A stretch of DNA of 51,112 nucleotides from Rhodococcus sp. (in: high G+C Gram-positive bacteria) (GTDB taxonomy: Bacteria; Actinomycetota; Actinomycetes; Mycobacteriales; Mycobacteriaceae): positions 1-51,112 of the forward strand of contig NZ_JAHFVG010000043.1 in the NCBI RefSeq assembly GCF_023264675.1, given 5' to 3'. Made by a program: the position numbers and the translations under genes. Positions 31,936 through 40,270 of the stretch are shown here, piece after piece (position 1 is the first letter of the stretch; the number at the start of each line of letters is the position of its first letter). The notes beneath the pieces were generated by a model, which was not told where the DNA came from, did not search any database, and saw nothing but the letters and a program-made list of their open reading frames with translations.

Positions 31936-32827
31936 GGGAGATCCTTTCGATGAAAGTAGTCGTTTCGGCTGCGACCAGCGCAGGATTCTTCAACGGAAGC
32001 CAGTGACCCGAGCGAACATCGGTGCGGCTCACCCTCGAAGCCCATCGCTCGATACCGTCGAACGACGCGGGCCTGATGGCCGGGTCTTTCCTGGTGACGA
32101 GCAGATGGACGGGAACGTGGGTGAAGCGTTCTTCCGGCTCGAAGACCTTGCGCAGGACGTTCGCTCGATAGATGCGGAGACCGCCGACCATGTCGGAACG
32201 CAGGGTCGGCGCGAAATGCAGGTTCCGCTTGTCCACTCGTTCGACGACGCGCAGGGCTGTCGACCACACCCATCTCCGTCCGAACACGCGGAAAACCACG
32301 CGCGGCAGAGCGCCTGCCATGAAGAACAACGTGTACGCACCGGACACGAGCTGGGTGAGCAGCTGCCACAGTCCCTTCGGAGTCCGCAGTGCGCCGCGCA
32401 TCCATTTGCCCATGTGATCGAGGCTGGGGCCCGAGATCGAGGTGAACGACGCAATCCGCACCTCGGCCCCCGGTTCGCAGACGGCCTCCCAGACCTGGAC
32501 CGAACCCCAGTCGTGTGCGAGCACGTGTACCGGCGTCGAACCGGCAACGGCATCGACGACGGCCATGAAGTCGGCGCCGAGCTGTTCGAGCTTCATTTCC
32601 TCGACCGTGCCGAGACTCGACGACTCCCCGTGACCGCGGGTGTCGTAGCTGACGACATGGAATTTCTTTGTGAGAAGCGGCATCACACCGTCCCACAGGT
32701 GATGGGTGTCGGGCCATCCGTGGACCAGTATCAGGATCTGCCCGTCCGGATTTCCCTGCTCGAATACCTGTAGGTCCGCACCGTCCACGTGCACCGTTCG
32801 CACGTTCCGCTGCTGCTCGAGTGTCAT
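31922..32827 (-). CDS. Alpha/beta hydrolase, epoxide-hydrolase-like
   Basis: A 301-residue hydrolase. HGWPDTHHLW forms the oxyanion region. The nucleophile elbow is AHDWGS, so an aspartate takes the serine position as in epoxide hydrolases and haloalkane dehalogenases. A late SGHWLPL supplies the histidine. It is the first gene of an operon with the diiron-like protein and the reductase, and is divergent from a TetR gene. The start ATG has GGAG six bases upstream. The substrate is unknown, perhaps an oxidised lipid or hydrocarbon. Confidence 0.8.
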   Translation of the reverse strand: MTLEQQRNVRTVHVDGADLQVFEQGNPDGQILILVHGWPDTHHLWDGVMPLLTKKFHVVSYDTRGHGESSSLGTVEEMKLEQLGADFMAVVDAVAGSTPVHVLAHDWGSVQVWEAVCEPGAEVRIASFTSISGPSLDHMGKWMRGALRTPKGLWQLLTQLVSGAYTLFFMAGALPRVVFRVFGRRWVWSTALRVVERVDKRNLHFAPTLRSDMVGGLRIYRANVLRKVFEPEERFTHVPVHLLVTRKDPAIRPASFDGIERWASRVSRTDVRSGHWLPLKNPALVAAETTTFIERISRERS

Positions 32828-32848
32828 GCAGGCTCCAAGGTCTGTTGA

Positions 32849-32880
32849 TACCGACGGTACGTTAAACGTTACCGGCGGTA
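32849..32880. promoter_or_regulatory. Twin TetR-type operator palindromes
   Basis: TACCGACGGTA (32849-32859) and TACCGGCGGTA (32870-32880) have centres 21 bp apart, two helical turns, in the gap between the hydrolase operon and the tetR gene. The second also overlaps the end of GTTAAACGTTACC. Confidence 0.65.
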
Positions 32881-32947
32881 CGGCTTACTCAAAGCGTCGC
32901 GCAGCAGGGGTCGCATGTCAAGACCAGGCATCACGACCACGAGCGCC

Positions 32948-32953
32948 TAAACT
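32948..32953 (+). promoter_or_regulatory. -10 box of a leaderless promoter for the tetR gene
   Basis: TAAACT is followed by 6 nt and the ATG at 32960. Confidence 0.5.
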
Positions 32954-32959
32954 GGCCCG

Positions 32960-33631
32960 ATGCCGACGTCACGGGACCCGGAAGCGCGCAAGACCAGGGC
33001 CAGGGAAGAGTTCGTGGACGCCGCGTACCGGGTCATCGACGAATCCGGGCCGAATCCGAGCATGAACGACATCGCGCGCGAAGCCGGAGCCACCAAGCCC
33101 CGCCTGTACCGGCAGTTCGCCGACAAGGCCGACCTGTACAGCGCCGTCGCGCAGCGGATGGCCGACGAGGTCTACCAGCTCGCGGTCTCGGACTTCAATT
33201 TCCTGCTCGACGCGCCGGTATCCGCGCTGCGGCATGCCCTCACCGGCTTCGCGGAGGTCGTCGCGCGGCACCCGAACGTCTTCCGGTTTCTCGCCCAGTC
33301 GAGGACGACTCCCGAGGATCCGTCGGTCGCCCCACCGCTCGACATCGGACGCGACATCGCCACCAGGTTCGCCGGCGTCGCCACCTCGATCCTGAAGTCG
33401 ATCGACGCCGACACCACAGGCATCGACTACGCGTGCCGAGCGGCTATCGGTGCCGTGCTGGCGGCAACGGATCTCTGGCTCGACGACGAGGAACTCGAAG
33501 CCGAGCAATTCGTCGAACACCTCACAACCCTGGTCTGGGGGCTGCTCGACGCCTTCCTGCGGGGTCGAGGCGTCGACCTCGAGGGCGACGAGCCGATCTT
33601 CATGACACTCGCAAGGCTCAAGGCCGACTGA
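32960..33631 (+). CDS. TetR-family transcriptional regulator
   Basis: A 223-residue repressor. The N-terminal HTH (residues 10-60: AREEFVDAAYRVIDESG ... MNDIAREAGATKPRLYRQFADKADLY) is followed by a helical ligand-binding domain. It is divergent from the hydrolase/diiron/reductase operon, and the shared gap holds twin palindromes. The simplest reading is that it represses that operon and itself until a substrate-related ligand binds. It ends 3 bp from a convergent gene. Confidence 0.85.
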   Translation: MPTSRDPEARKTRAREEFVDAAYRVIDESGPNPSMNDIAREAGATKPRLYRQFADKADLYSAVAQRMADEVYQLAVSDFNFLLDAPVSALRHALTGFAEVVARHPNVFRFLAQSRTTPEDPSVAPPLDIGRDIATRFAGVATSILKSIDADTTGIDYACRAAIGAVLAATDLWLDDEELEAEQFVEHLTTLVWGLLDAFLRGRGVDLEGDEPIFMTLARLKAD

Positions 33632-33634
33632 CCG

Positions 33635-33811
33635 TCAGGCCTTGATCTTCCGGACGACGTATGCCACGGCGCCGAGCAGGCCGAGCAGCACGAGCGACGC
33701 CCAGATGCTCGGTTCACCGGTGACGATGCCGGCGACCGCGGCGACGAATGCCATGAGCGCGAAGAACCCGAGGATCCCGGCGAGCAGTTGAAGGTGATCC
33801 TGAGCGGTCAT
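33635..33811 (-). CDS. Small membrane protein at the end of the sugar ABC operon
   Basis: A 58-residue protein with two hydrophobic segments (about 8-30 and 36-52) and a basic end, RKIKA. Its ATG overlaps the permease stop (ATGA), so it is translated with the transporter. It is too short for a permease, and no known family was recognised. It may be an accessory subunit. The usual next gene, an ABC ATPase, is absent here. Confidence 0.65.
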   Translation of the reverse strand: MTAQDHLQLLAGILGFFALMAFVAAVAGIVTGEPSIWASLVLLGLLGAVAYVVRKIKA

Positions 33812-34641
33812 GACTTGACGCCGCCCGCGGTGAGCCCGGAGATGATGCGGCGCTGGAAGATCAGCACCATGATCACCAACGGAATCGCGACGATGGTGCC
33901 CGCCGCCATGATGGCCGCGTAGGGCACCACGTGCGGATCGTTGCCCGAGAACCGCGCGATCGCAACCGTGACGGGTTCGGTCTTGTCGCTGGAGAGCTGG
34001 CTGGCGAGCAGGTACTCGTTGACGGCGGCGATGAATGCGAGGATCGCCGTGGTGAACAACGCGGGCGCCGCGAGCGGCAGCATGACGAGACGGAATGCCT
34101 GGAAGCGTCCGGCGCCATCGATGCGCGCGGCTTCTTCGAGCTCCCAGGGTAATTCGGCGAAGAATGCTGCGAGGGTGTAGATGGTCAGCGGCAACACGAA
34201 CGAGATGTTCGGAATGATCATCGCCTGGTAGGTGCCGATCCACCCGATGCCGGTGAAGAACTGGAACAGGGGAGTCACCAACGCGACGACGGGGAACATC
34301 GACGCCCCGAGGACGATTCCGACGACGATGTACTTGAAGCGGAAGTCGATGCGCGAGAGCGCATAGGCGCAGAAGATGCCGATGACGAGTGCGATCAGCG
34401 TCGTCACTCCGCCGATGAGCAGACTGTTGCCGACGGCACGGAGGAAGTTGTTTCCGTTGCTCGTCGACAGCGCGTTGGAGAAGTTCTCGAACGTGACATG
34501 GGTGGGCCACGGCGTCGTGTCGAAGGTGTAGCGAGGATCGCGGAAAGCAGTGACGGCCATCCAGTAGAACGGGGCTAGGCCCCAGACGAGGATGATCGCG
34601 ACACCGACGTAGATGCGCGCCGACTTCAGAGCAGTTTTCAT
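33808..34641 (-). CDS. Sugar ABC transporter permease, MalG/SugB-like
   Basis: A 277-residue permease with six membrane segments. The EAA loop that docks the ATPase is EEAARIDGAGRFQAFRLVMLP. It pairs with the permease encoded just upstream (4-nt overlap) and the binding protein before it. It carries a carbohydrate, probably a disaccharide, across the membrane. Confidence 0.85.
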   Translation of the reverse strand: MKTALKSARIYVGVAIILVWGLAPFYWMAVTAFRDPRYTFDTTPWPTHVTFENFSNALSTSNGNNFLRAVGNSLLIGGVTTLIALVIGIFCAYALSRIDFRFKYIVVGIVLGASMFPVVALVTPLFQFFTGIGWIGTYQAMIIPNISFVLPLTIYTLAAFFAELPWELEEAARIDGAGRFQAFRLVMLPLAAPALFTTAILAFIAAVNEYLLASQLSSDKTEPVTVAIARFSGNDPHVVPYAAIMAAGTIVAIPLVIMVLIFQRRIISGLTAGGVKS

Positions 34642-35687
34642 CGGACCGTGCCCTTACGCTGATTCTCCTGTGTTGCCACGGCATTTGCTCCCAGGAATTT
34701 CACCAGAATGAACGCGACGATGAAGATCATGACGAACGAAATCGTCGACAATGCCGCCGCACTGTTGAATCCTTGCCGTATCTGATCGACCACCAGAATC
34801 GAGATGGTGCGCGTCGCGGGGTTGCCTTCGGTGAGGATCGCCGGGAGGTCGTACATACGAAGTGCGTCCATCGTGCGGAAGAGCACCGCAACCATCAGCG
34901 CGGGTTTGACCAGTGGGAGTGTGATTTTCGTGAACCGTTGCCAGGCCGATGCACCGTCGACCCTCGCCGCCTCGTACACGTCGGCCGGAATCATCTGCAG
35001 GCCTGCGAGTATCAGCAGCGCCATGAACGGAGTCGTCTTCCAGACATCGGCGATGATCACCGCGAACCTGGCGGGCCACGCATCACCGGTCCACAGGATG
35101 TTCGTGCCGAGAAGCTTGTTGGCGATGCCGTCGTAGGCGAAGATGAAGTACCAGAGCTTGGCGGTCACAGCCGTCGGTATGGCCCACGGGATGAGGATCG
35201 CGGCGCGCAGCAGTGCGCGGCCTGCGAACGTCTTTCCCATGATGACGGCCATCGCGAATCCGATGACCACCTCCACGGACACGGTGACGACCGTGAAGAA
35301 TGCGGTGTTGCCCACCGCGCCCCAGAACTGGGAGCCGAGAGTGCCGGGAGGGCAGGGAACCAGAGTTCCCGACGTCGACGTGCACTGTTGCAGAATCCAG
35401 TGCGTGTAGTTGGAGAATCCGGCACTGCCGCCCTTGACGAACATTCCGGTCGCCGGGTCGAGACCGGCATCCTTCTGAAACGACATGAAGAGGGCACGAA
35501 CAACCGGATAGGCGATGACGACCGCCAGAATGATCAGAGTCGGCGCGATGAGCAGCCAGGCGCGGCCGGACGTGAGTCCGAACTTCCGCTTCTTGTCGGT
35601 GCGTGTATGCCGACCGCGGCCGGGGGAAGTTCCCCCGGCCGCGGTTTCGACTACAGCCCCACTGGTGCGACCAGTAGGCAGAGCCAT
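34638..35687 (-). CDS. Sugar ABC transporter permease, MalF/SugA-like
   Basis: A 349-residue permease with a cytoplasmic Gly/Arg-rich N-terminus (about 40 residues), six or more membrane segments and a periplasmic-type insert with two cysteines (QQCTSTSGTLVPCPPG). The EAA loop is YEAARVDGASAWQRFTKITLP. It lies between the binding protein and the second permease in one operon, like lpqY-sugA-sugB of mycobacteria. Confidence 0.85.
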   Translation of the reverse strand: MALPTGRTSGAVVETAAGGTSPGRGRHTRTDKKRKFGLTSGRAWLLIAPTLIILAVVIAYPVVRALFMSFQKDAGLDPATGMFVKGGSAGFSNYTHWILQQCTSTSGTLVPCPPGTLGSQFWGAVGNTAFFTVVTVSVEVVIGFAMAVIMGKTFAGRALLRAAILIPWAIPTAVTAKLWYFIFAYDGIANKLLGTNILWTGDAWPARFAVIIADVWKTTPFMALLILAGLQMIPADVYEAARVDGASAWQRFTKITLPLVKPALMVAVLFRTMDALRMYDLPAILTEGNPATRTISILVVDQIRQGFNSAAALSTISFVMIFIVAFILVKFLGANAVATQENQRKGTVR

Positions 35688-35713
35688 GAATTCTCCTGAA
35701 AAAGTGAACGGAC

Positions 35714-36985
35714 CTAGTTGGCGCCGGCGGACTCGATGCCCGCCTGAATGTCCTCGATTGCCTGGTCCACGGTCTTCTCACCCTTGATGGCGGCGAAGGT
35801 GTTGTCCTGGATAGCCTTCGAGACTGCCGGGTAGAACGGCGTGACCGGACGCGGCACCGCGTTCTCGATGGATGCCTTCAGCGCAGGCAGGTACGGCATT
35901 TCGGCGATCAGAGCCGGGTCGTCGTACAGCGAGGAGAGCACGGGGGGCAGTGCGCCCTCGGCGATGATGCGCTGGGCCTTCTCGCCCTGCAGGAAACGCA
36001 GGAAGTCGGCGGCGGTTGCCTTGTTCTTCGAGTACGCACTGATCGCTGCGTTGTAGCCGCCGAGGGTCGATGTGCCGACGCCCGTCACACCGGGAAGCGG
36101 TGCGACGGAGTACTTTCCGGCGACAGCGGAGCCTTCCTTGGCAGCGGTGCCGTAGACGTACGGCCAGTTACGCAGGTAGAGGGCCTTGCCGTCCTCGAAT
36201 GCCTGCTGGCTCTCGGGCTCCTTGAAGGTGGTGTCCTGGGCCGGGATGACGTTGGTCTCGAACGCCGTCACGAGCGACTGCAGTCCGGCCTTGGCCTCGG
36301 GGGTGTTGACGGTCGGGGTCTTGCCGTCAGCAGCGACGAAGGATCCACCGTGTGCGTTGATGATCTCCGACGCATTGGCCGTCAGGCCCTCGTAGGACGC
36401 GAACTGTCCTGCGTAGCAGTCGATGTTGTTCTCCACGGCGACGGTGCAGCTGGCGTTGAGCTCGTCCCAGGTGGTGGGCGCTGCAGGTACCAGGTCGCTG
36501 CGGTAGAAGAGGAGACCACCGTTGGTGTTCTTCGGTGCGGCGTACTGGACGTTGTTGTAGGTGGCGCTCGCGACGGTCGAGGGCAGGATCCCTGCGTTGT
36601 CGAGGGCGAACTCACCCTGGAGCGGAACCAACCAGCCCTTGGCGGCGAATTCTGCGGTCCAGATGACGTCGAGCGCCATCACGTCGTAGTCGCTCTGCTC
36701 GGCCTGCAGATGCTGAACGAGGTCGTCGTGCGCCTGGTCGGCGTCGTTCGACTGCTCTTTGAACGTGACCTCTTGGTCCGGGTTCGCGGTGTTCCACTCG
36801 TCGATGATCTGGCGTACGACACCCGTTTCGGTGGTGTCCTTGCCCTCGACGTAGGTGATAGGGCCGCGGCCGTCGGTGTTCGCCGACGCGGAATCACTGG
36901 ATTCGCTGTCACTGGAACATGCGGTGAGCGTCAGCAGCGTTGCTGCTGACGCCAGCACCACTGCCTTCGTGATCAAAGACGCCAT
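35714..36985 (-). CDS. Sugar ABC transporter substrate-binding lipoprotein, LpqY-like
   Basis: A 423-residue lipoprotein. The signal peptide ends in the lipobox LTAC (Cys at about 22). The mature part is a cluster-1 type solute-binding protein; VMALDVIWTAEFAAKGW, YAAPKNTNGGLLFYR and LRNWPYVYG resemble trehalose-binding LpqY, so a trehalose- or maltose-like sugar is plausible. The ATG has GGAG upstream. It is the first gene of the operon. The 216-bp gap upstream holds its promoter but no clear operator that I can see. Confidence 0.85.
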   Translation of the reverse strand: MASLITKAVVLASAATLLTLTACSSDSESSDSASANTDGRGPITYVEGKDTTETGVVRQIIDEWNTANPDQEVTFKEQSNDADQAHDDLVQHLQAEQSDYDVMALDVIWTAEFAAKGWLVPLQGEFALDNAGILPSTVASATYNNVQYAAPKNTNGGLLFYRSDLVPAAPTTWDELNASCTVAVENNIDCYAGQFASYEGLTANASEIINAHGGSFVAADGKTPTVNTPEAKAGLQSLVTAFETNVIPAQDTTFKEPESQQAFEDGKALYLRNWPYVYGTAAKEGSAVAGKYSVAPLPGVTGVGTSTLGGYNAAISAYSKNKATAADFLRFLQGEKAQRIIAEGALPPVLSSLYDDPALIAEMPYLPALKASIENAVPRPVTPFYPAVSKAIQDNTFAAIKGEKTVDQAIEDIQAGIESAGAN

Positions 36986-37188
36986 TGGTTTTCTCCACTT
37001 GCTTGGTACACGGTGGTGTGTATGGGGAGGGACACAGAAGGATGCGATTGTGCTCCCCCCGACGCACATGTCGATACGCACAATTGCACATAAATCGCCC
37101 GATGGGGGTGATTCGCCACGACCTGAATCGGTACACCTGGGGGCGCCGAGGGCCGTACCGGGCCCGTCACAATGTCGGTGGACAGTTG

Positions 37189-37194
37189 TAGCGT
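37189..37194 (+). promoter_or_regulatory. -10 box of a leaderless promoter for the DUF2786 gene
   Basis: TAGCGT is followed by 7 nt and the GTG at 37202. The same box and spacing occur before the kinase at 38052. Confidence 0.5.
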
Positions 37195-37201
37195 TGCCGC
37201 T

Positions 37202-38020
37202 GTGACTTCGGACAAGATGCTGACGCGGATCGGCGGCCTCCTTCGCCAGGCAGAATCCACCGACAACCCGCATGAAGCCGAGGCATTCATGGAGGCAGCA
37301 CAGCGTCTGGCGACCGCAACCTCCATCGACCTTGCGGTGGCGCGCTCGCACAGCCTGACACGCGAGAAGCAGGCCACTCCGGTGCAACGCATCATCCGGA
37401 TCGGCGAGCCGGGCAAGAAGGGCCTGAAGACGTTCGTGCACCTGTTCGTGTCCATTGCATTCGCGAACGACGTCAAATGCGACATCGCTGCGTCGTCGAC
37501 ACAGGTGTACGCCTATGGCTTCGATTCCGATATCGACACGTGCGAGGCCCTGTACTCGAGCTTGCTCATCCAGATGGTTCGCGCATCCGACGCCTACATC
37601 AAGTCCGGCGCCTACAAGAACGAGACGGCCGTCCGCACCGTTACCGAAACCATCGGTCGTCGTAAGTACAAGCGCCAGGAGGTCGTCATCGTTGCGGGCG
37701 TCACCGCGCGCTTGAACTTCCAGACCGCGTTCGCCGAACGCATCGGAAAACGTCTGGCTTCCGTCAAAAAGGAAGCGGAGGTCAAGGCGATCGCCGAGGA
37801 GCAACGTGACGCCGGCACCGCACTCGTGTTGCGCAACAAGGAAGTCGAACTGTCGGATTACTACGCTTCGACGTCGAAGGCACGCGGTACATGGCAACGC
37901 CAGAGCGCAGGCGCCGGATACTCACAGGGCGCGCGCCGAGCGGGCGATCGGGCCGGTCGCTCCGCACGACTCGGAGGTGAGAGCGAGATCAGTCGGGGCA
38001 GCAGGCAACTCGGTCGCTGA
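37202..38020 (+). CDS. DUF2786 domain protein
   Basis: A 272-residue cytoplasmic protein. The first 45 residues (KMLTRIGGLLRQAESTDNPHEAEAFMEAAQRLATATSIDL) are a typical DUF2786 segment. The middle is an unassigned alpha/beta domain, and the last 50 residues are disordered and rich in Arg, Gly and Ser. DUF2786 proteins are widespread in actinobacteria and phages; their function is unknown. The start follows TAGCGT by 7 nt. It stands alone between the ABC operon and the second kinase. Confidence 0.75.
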   Translation: MTSDKMLTRIGGLLRQAESTDNPHEAEAFMEAAQRLATATSIDLAVARSHSLTREKQATPVQRIIRIGEPGKKGLKTFVHLFVSIAFANDVKCDIAASSTQVYAYGFDSDIDTCEALYSSLLIQMVRASDAYIKSGAYKNETAVRTVTETIGRRKYKRQEVVIVAGVTARLNFQTAFAERIGKRLASVKKEAEVKAIAEEQRDAGTALVLRNKEVELSDYYASTSKARGTWQRQSAGAGYSQGARRAGDRAGRSARLGGESEISRGSRQLGR

Positions 38021-38038
38021 CCACCTCCGATGCACCGG

Positions 38039-38044
38039 TAGCGT
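38039..38044 (+). promoter_or_regulatory. -10 box of a leaderless promoter for the second kinase gene
   Basis: TAGCGT is followed by 7 nt and the GTG at 38052, which fixes the start among several in-frame GTGs. Confidence 0.45.
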
Positions 38045-38051
38045 GTCGACT

Positions 38052-39269
38052 GTGCGGAACGGTCGAGCAGTAGCCAGCACGGCGCGCGCCGCTGTACCGA
38101 ACAGTGCTGGTCAACGCATCAAGATACTCATCGCGAGGTTCCTCGGACTCGGCTTCGTTGCATACCTGTTCATCTCCGCGTCCGGTTTCGCCGAGGGTGC
38201 ACGCATTCTCGCGCCGTGGTGGACGCCCCTCGCGGTAGTTCTCGTCTTCGGCCCCGGTATCGCACTGTTCATCGTGTCCTTCGCAGCGCCGGATCGAATT
38301 CCGATCGCGGCTGCCGCCGCAGCAATCGGCATACCGGCCGCGTCGGCATTGTGGTTCCCCGCTTGGACCGGCGACTATCTCGACGGTGCCGCTCGGGGCA
38401 CCTGGATGTCGGCGCTCGCCGGGCTCGCCGGGGTCTGCGCCGCCCTGGTGTGGCGTCCGATGGTGGCAATCCTCGTCCAGTTCGTGTCGACGTCGACCGC
38501 AGCCGCCGTCGACCAGTTCGGACTGTTCGGCCCCGACGCATCCCTTCGTCACATCGCCTACGCCGCGGTGTGGGCATTCGGATTCACCGCACTGCTCGCA
38601 GCAGCGGTCGTTGCGGCCGTACGCACCGGGGCAATTCTGGATGCGACCAAGGACAACCTCGACTGCGCCGTCGCCGACGCTGCCGCAGCCAAGGCTCGTG
38701 AGCACGAGAGAGTGCGCTTCGACGCCCTCATCCACGATCGGGTTCTGACCACTCTGTTGGCGACGGCTCGTCCCGGCGCCGACGGTCGACTGGCCGACGA
38801 GGCGAGGTCGGCACTCGTCGAACTCGACCGTGTGGCCGACCATCCCGACCGAACCGAGTCCACGACGGCGGCTCGGTTCGCCGACCGGTTGTCGGCCACC
38901 CTTGCCGAAGTGGATGTCGACGGCACCGTCGTCGTCTCCATCTCCGTCGACGACAACGCGACGCTGTTCCCCACTCCCGTGACATCCGCGATCGTCGGGG
39001 CCGCTGCCGAAGCACTGCGCAACAGCATTCGGCATGCGGGTTCGCGCGCCGAACGTAGCGTCGCCGTCGAGTTACGGCCCGATGCCGTGCACGTGATCGT
39101 GACCGACACCGGCGACGGCTTCGATGCGGCGGCGGTCGGTCCAGGGCACTTCGGCATCGAGGTCAGCATCGTTCGTCGGATGGCCGAGCTCGACGGGGGC
39201 AGATCCGTCATCGAGAGCAGCCGAGAACGCGGAACCAGCGTCGCGCTCGACTGGTCGGCACAGCATTGA
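38052..39269 (+). CDS. Membrane sensor histidine kinase, second copy
   Basis: A 405-residue kinase, paralog of the one at 2387-3589. It has about six membrane segments (25-190). The H-box is RFDALIHDRVLTTLL with H228, the N-box AAEALRNSIRHAG with N324, then DTGDGFD and a final RGTSVAL. The start GTG is set by the TAGCGT box. Unlike the first kinase, no response regulator is adjacent; only the pseudokinase-like partner follows, overlapping by TTGA. It may signal to a regulator elsewhere, perhaps the one at 1689-2423. Confidence 0.8.
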   Translation: MRNGRAVASTARAAVPNSAGQRIKILIARFLGLGFVAYLFISASGFAEGARILAPWWTPLAVVLVFGPGIALFIVSFAAPDRIPIAAAAAAIGIPAASALWFPAWTGDYLDGAARGTWMSALAGLAGVCAALVWRPMVAILVQFVSTSTAAAVDQFGLFGPDASLRHIAYAAVWAFGFTALLAAAVVAAVRTGAILDATKDNLDCAVADAAAAKAREHERVRFDALIHDRVLTTLLATARPGADGRLADEARSALVELDRVADHPDRTESTTAARFADRLSATLAEVDVDGTVVVSISVDDNATLFPTPVTSAIVGAAAEALRNSIRHAGSRAERSVAVELRPDAVHVIVTDTGDGFDAAAVGPGHFGIEVSIVRRMAELDGGRSVIESSRERGTSVALDWSAQH

Positions 39270-40270
39270 CGCCGCGCGTGCCGCTCAGGAACGACGCGTC
39301 GACGATCATCGGGATGCAGTCCAGGGGTGCATACGTCGTCGTCGGCCTGTTTCTCGCCTCCGCCGCGATCGCGATGCTCGCTCCGGCAGGTGGCGGCACG
39401 CTTGCCCGAATCGTTGTGGTCGTTCTCCTCGCCATCGGCGCGCTGCTGCTCGTTGCGGTCGCAGGAGATCCACTGCCGCGATGGTGCGCAACGGCGGTGG
39501 CCGTGCTGCCGGCCGTCCAGCTTCTCGCTCTGCTGACCGTGGTCGACACGACGACGACACAGACACAGGCCGTCACGACGACGGTGGGCGGCGGCGCCGC
39601 CCTGTGCGCCTTCCTGTGTGCTCGTGGACGTGTCCTCGCGGGCTGGCTCGGTCAGATCGCCGCATTCGCGGTGTACTGGAACACAGCACCGACTCTCGGC
39701 ACTGCCGCATCGACATTCGTGACGTGTCTCGGCCTGATGGTGATGGCATCGTTCTTCGCCTACCTCGTCAGACCCGCCGCTGCATCGATCTATGCCCTCC
39801 GCGAGGAACGGGCGGCCCACGCCGCCGCGACGGCAGCAGCGAACGCAACCGCCGAGGAACGCCGCCGTCAGCTCCGCCGTCTGGACGAACTGGCGCGACC
39901 GGTACTCGGCCGGCTGGCAGAAGCACCCCATCCGGACGACGATGTCACCCGCGAGGCGATACTGGTCGAAGCGACTCTGCGAGACAGTATCCGGGCGCGC
40001 GCACTGTACGTTCCCGAGATCGCCGCCGCCGCGCGGGCAGCACGTGCACGCGGCGTCACCATCCATCTGATGGACGACGGCGGACTTACCGGCATCGCCG
40101 ATCACACGGTGGCACAGCTTCGTACGGAAATCGCGACGCGCCTCGACGCTGCCGAAGCAGGATCGGTGACCGTCCGGATCCTCCCACCGGGGCGCGACGT
40201 CCTCGCGACCGTCGTCGCCCAGAACGGCGACAAGACCGATCGCTACGAACTGCGAACCCCGACGGGATAG
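39266..40270 (+). CDS. Membrane partner of the second kinase, predicted histidine pseudokinase
   Basis: A 334-residue protein (TTG start) with about six membrane segments and a conserved C-terminal domain. The H-box-like stretch is RLDELARPVL, with R211 where the kinase has His. VEATLRDSIRA, LMDDGGL and the SVTVRILPPGR block match the protein at 3586-4620 closely. The TTG overlaps the kinase stop (TTGA); a GTG at 39278 is the alternative. The two kinase/partner pairs show that this association is stable. The partner's biochemical role is unknown. It directly abuts the convergent MerR gene. Confidence 0.6.
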   Translation: MTPRVPLRNDASTIIGMQSRGAYVVVGLFLASAAIAMLAPAGGGTLARIVVVVLLAIGALLLVAVAGDPLPRWCATAVAVLPAVQLLALLTVVDTTTTQTQAVTTTVGGGAALCAFLCARGRVLAGWLGQIAAFAVYWNTAPTLGTAASTFVTCLGLMVMASFFAYLVRPAAASIYALREERAAHAAATAAANATAEERRRQLRRLDELARPVLGRLAEAPHPDDDVTREAILVEATLRDSIRARALYVPEIAAAARAARARGVTIHLMDDGGLTGIADHTVAQLRTEIATRLDAAEAGSVTVRILPPGRDVLATVVAQNGDKTDRYELRTPTG

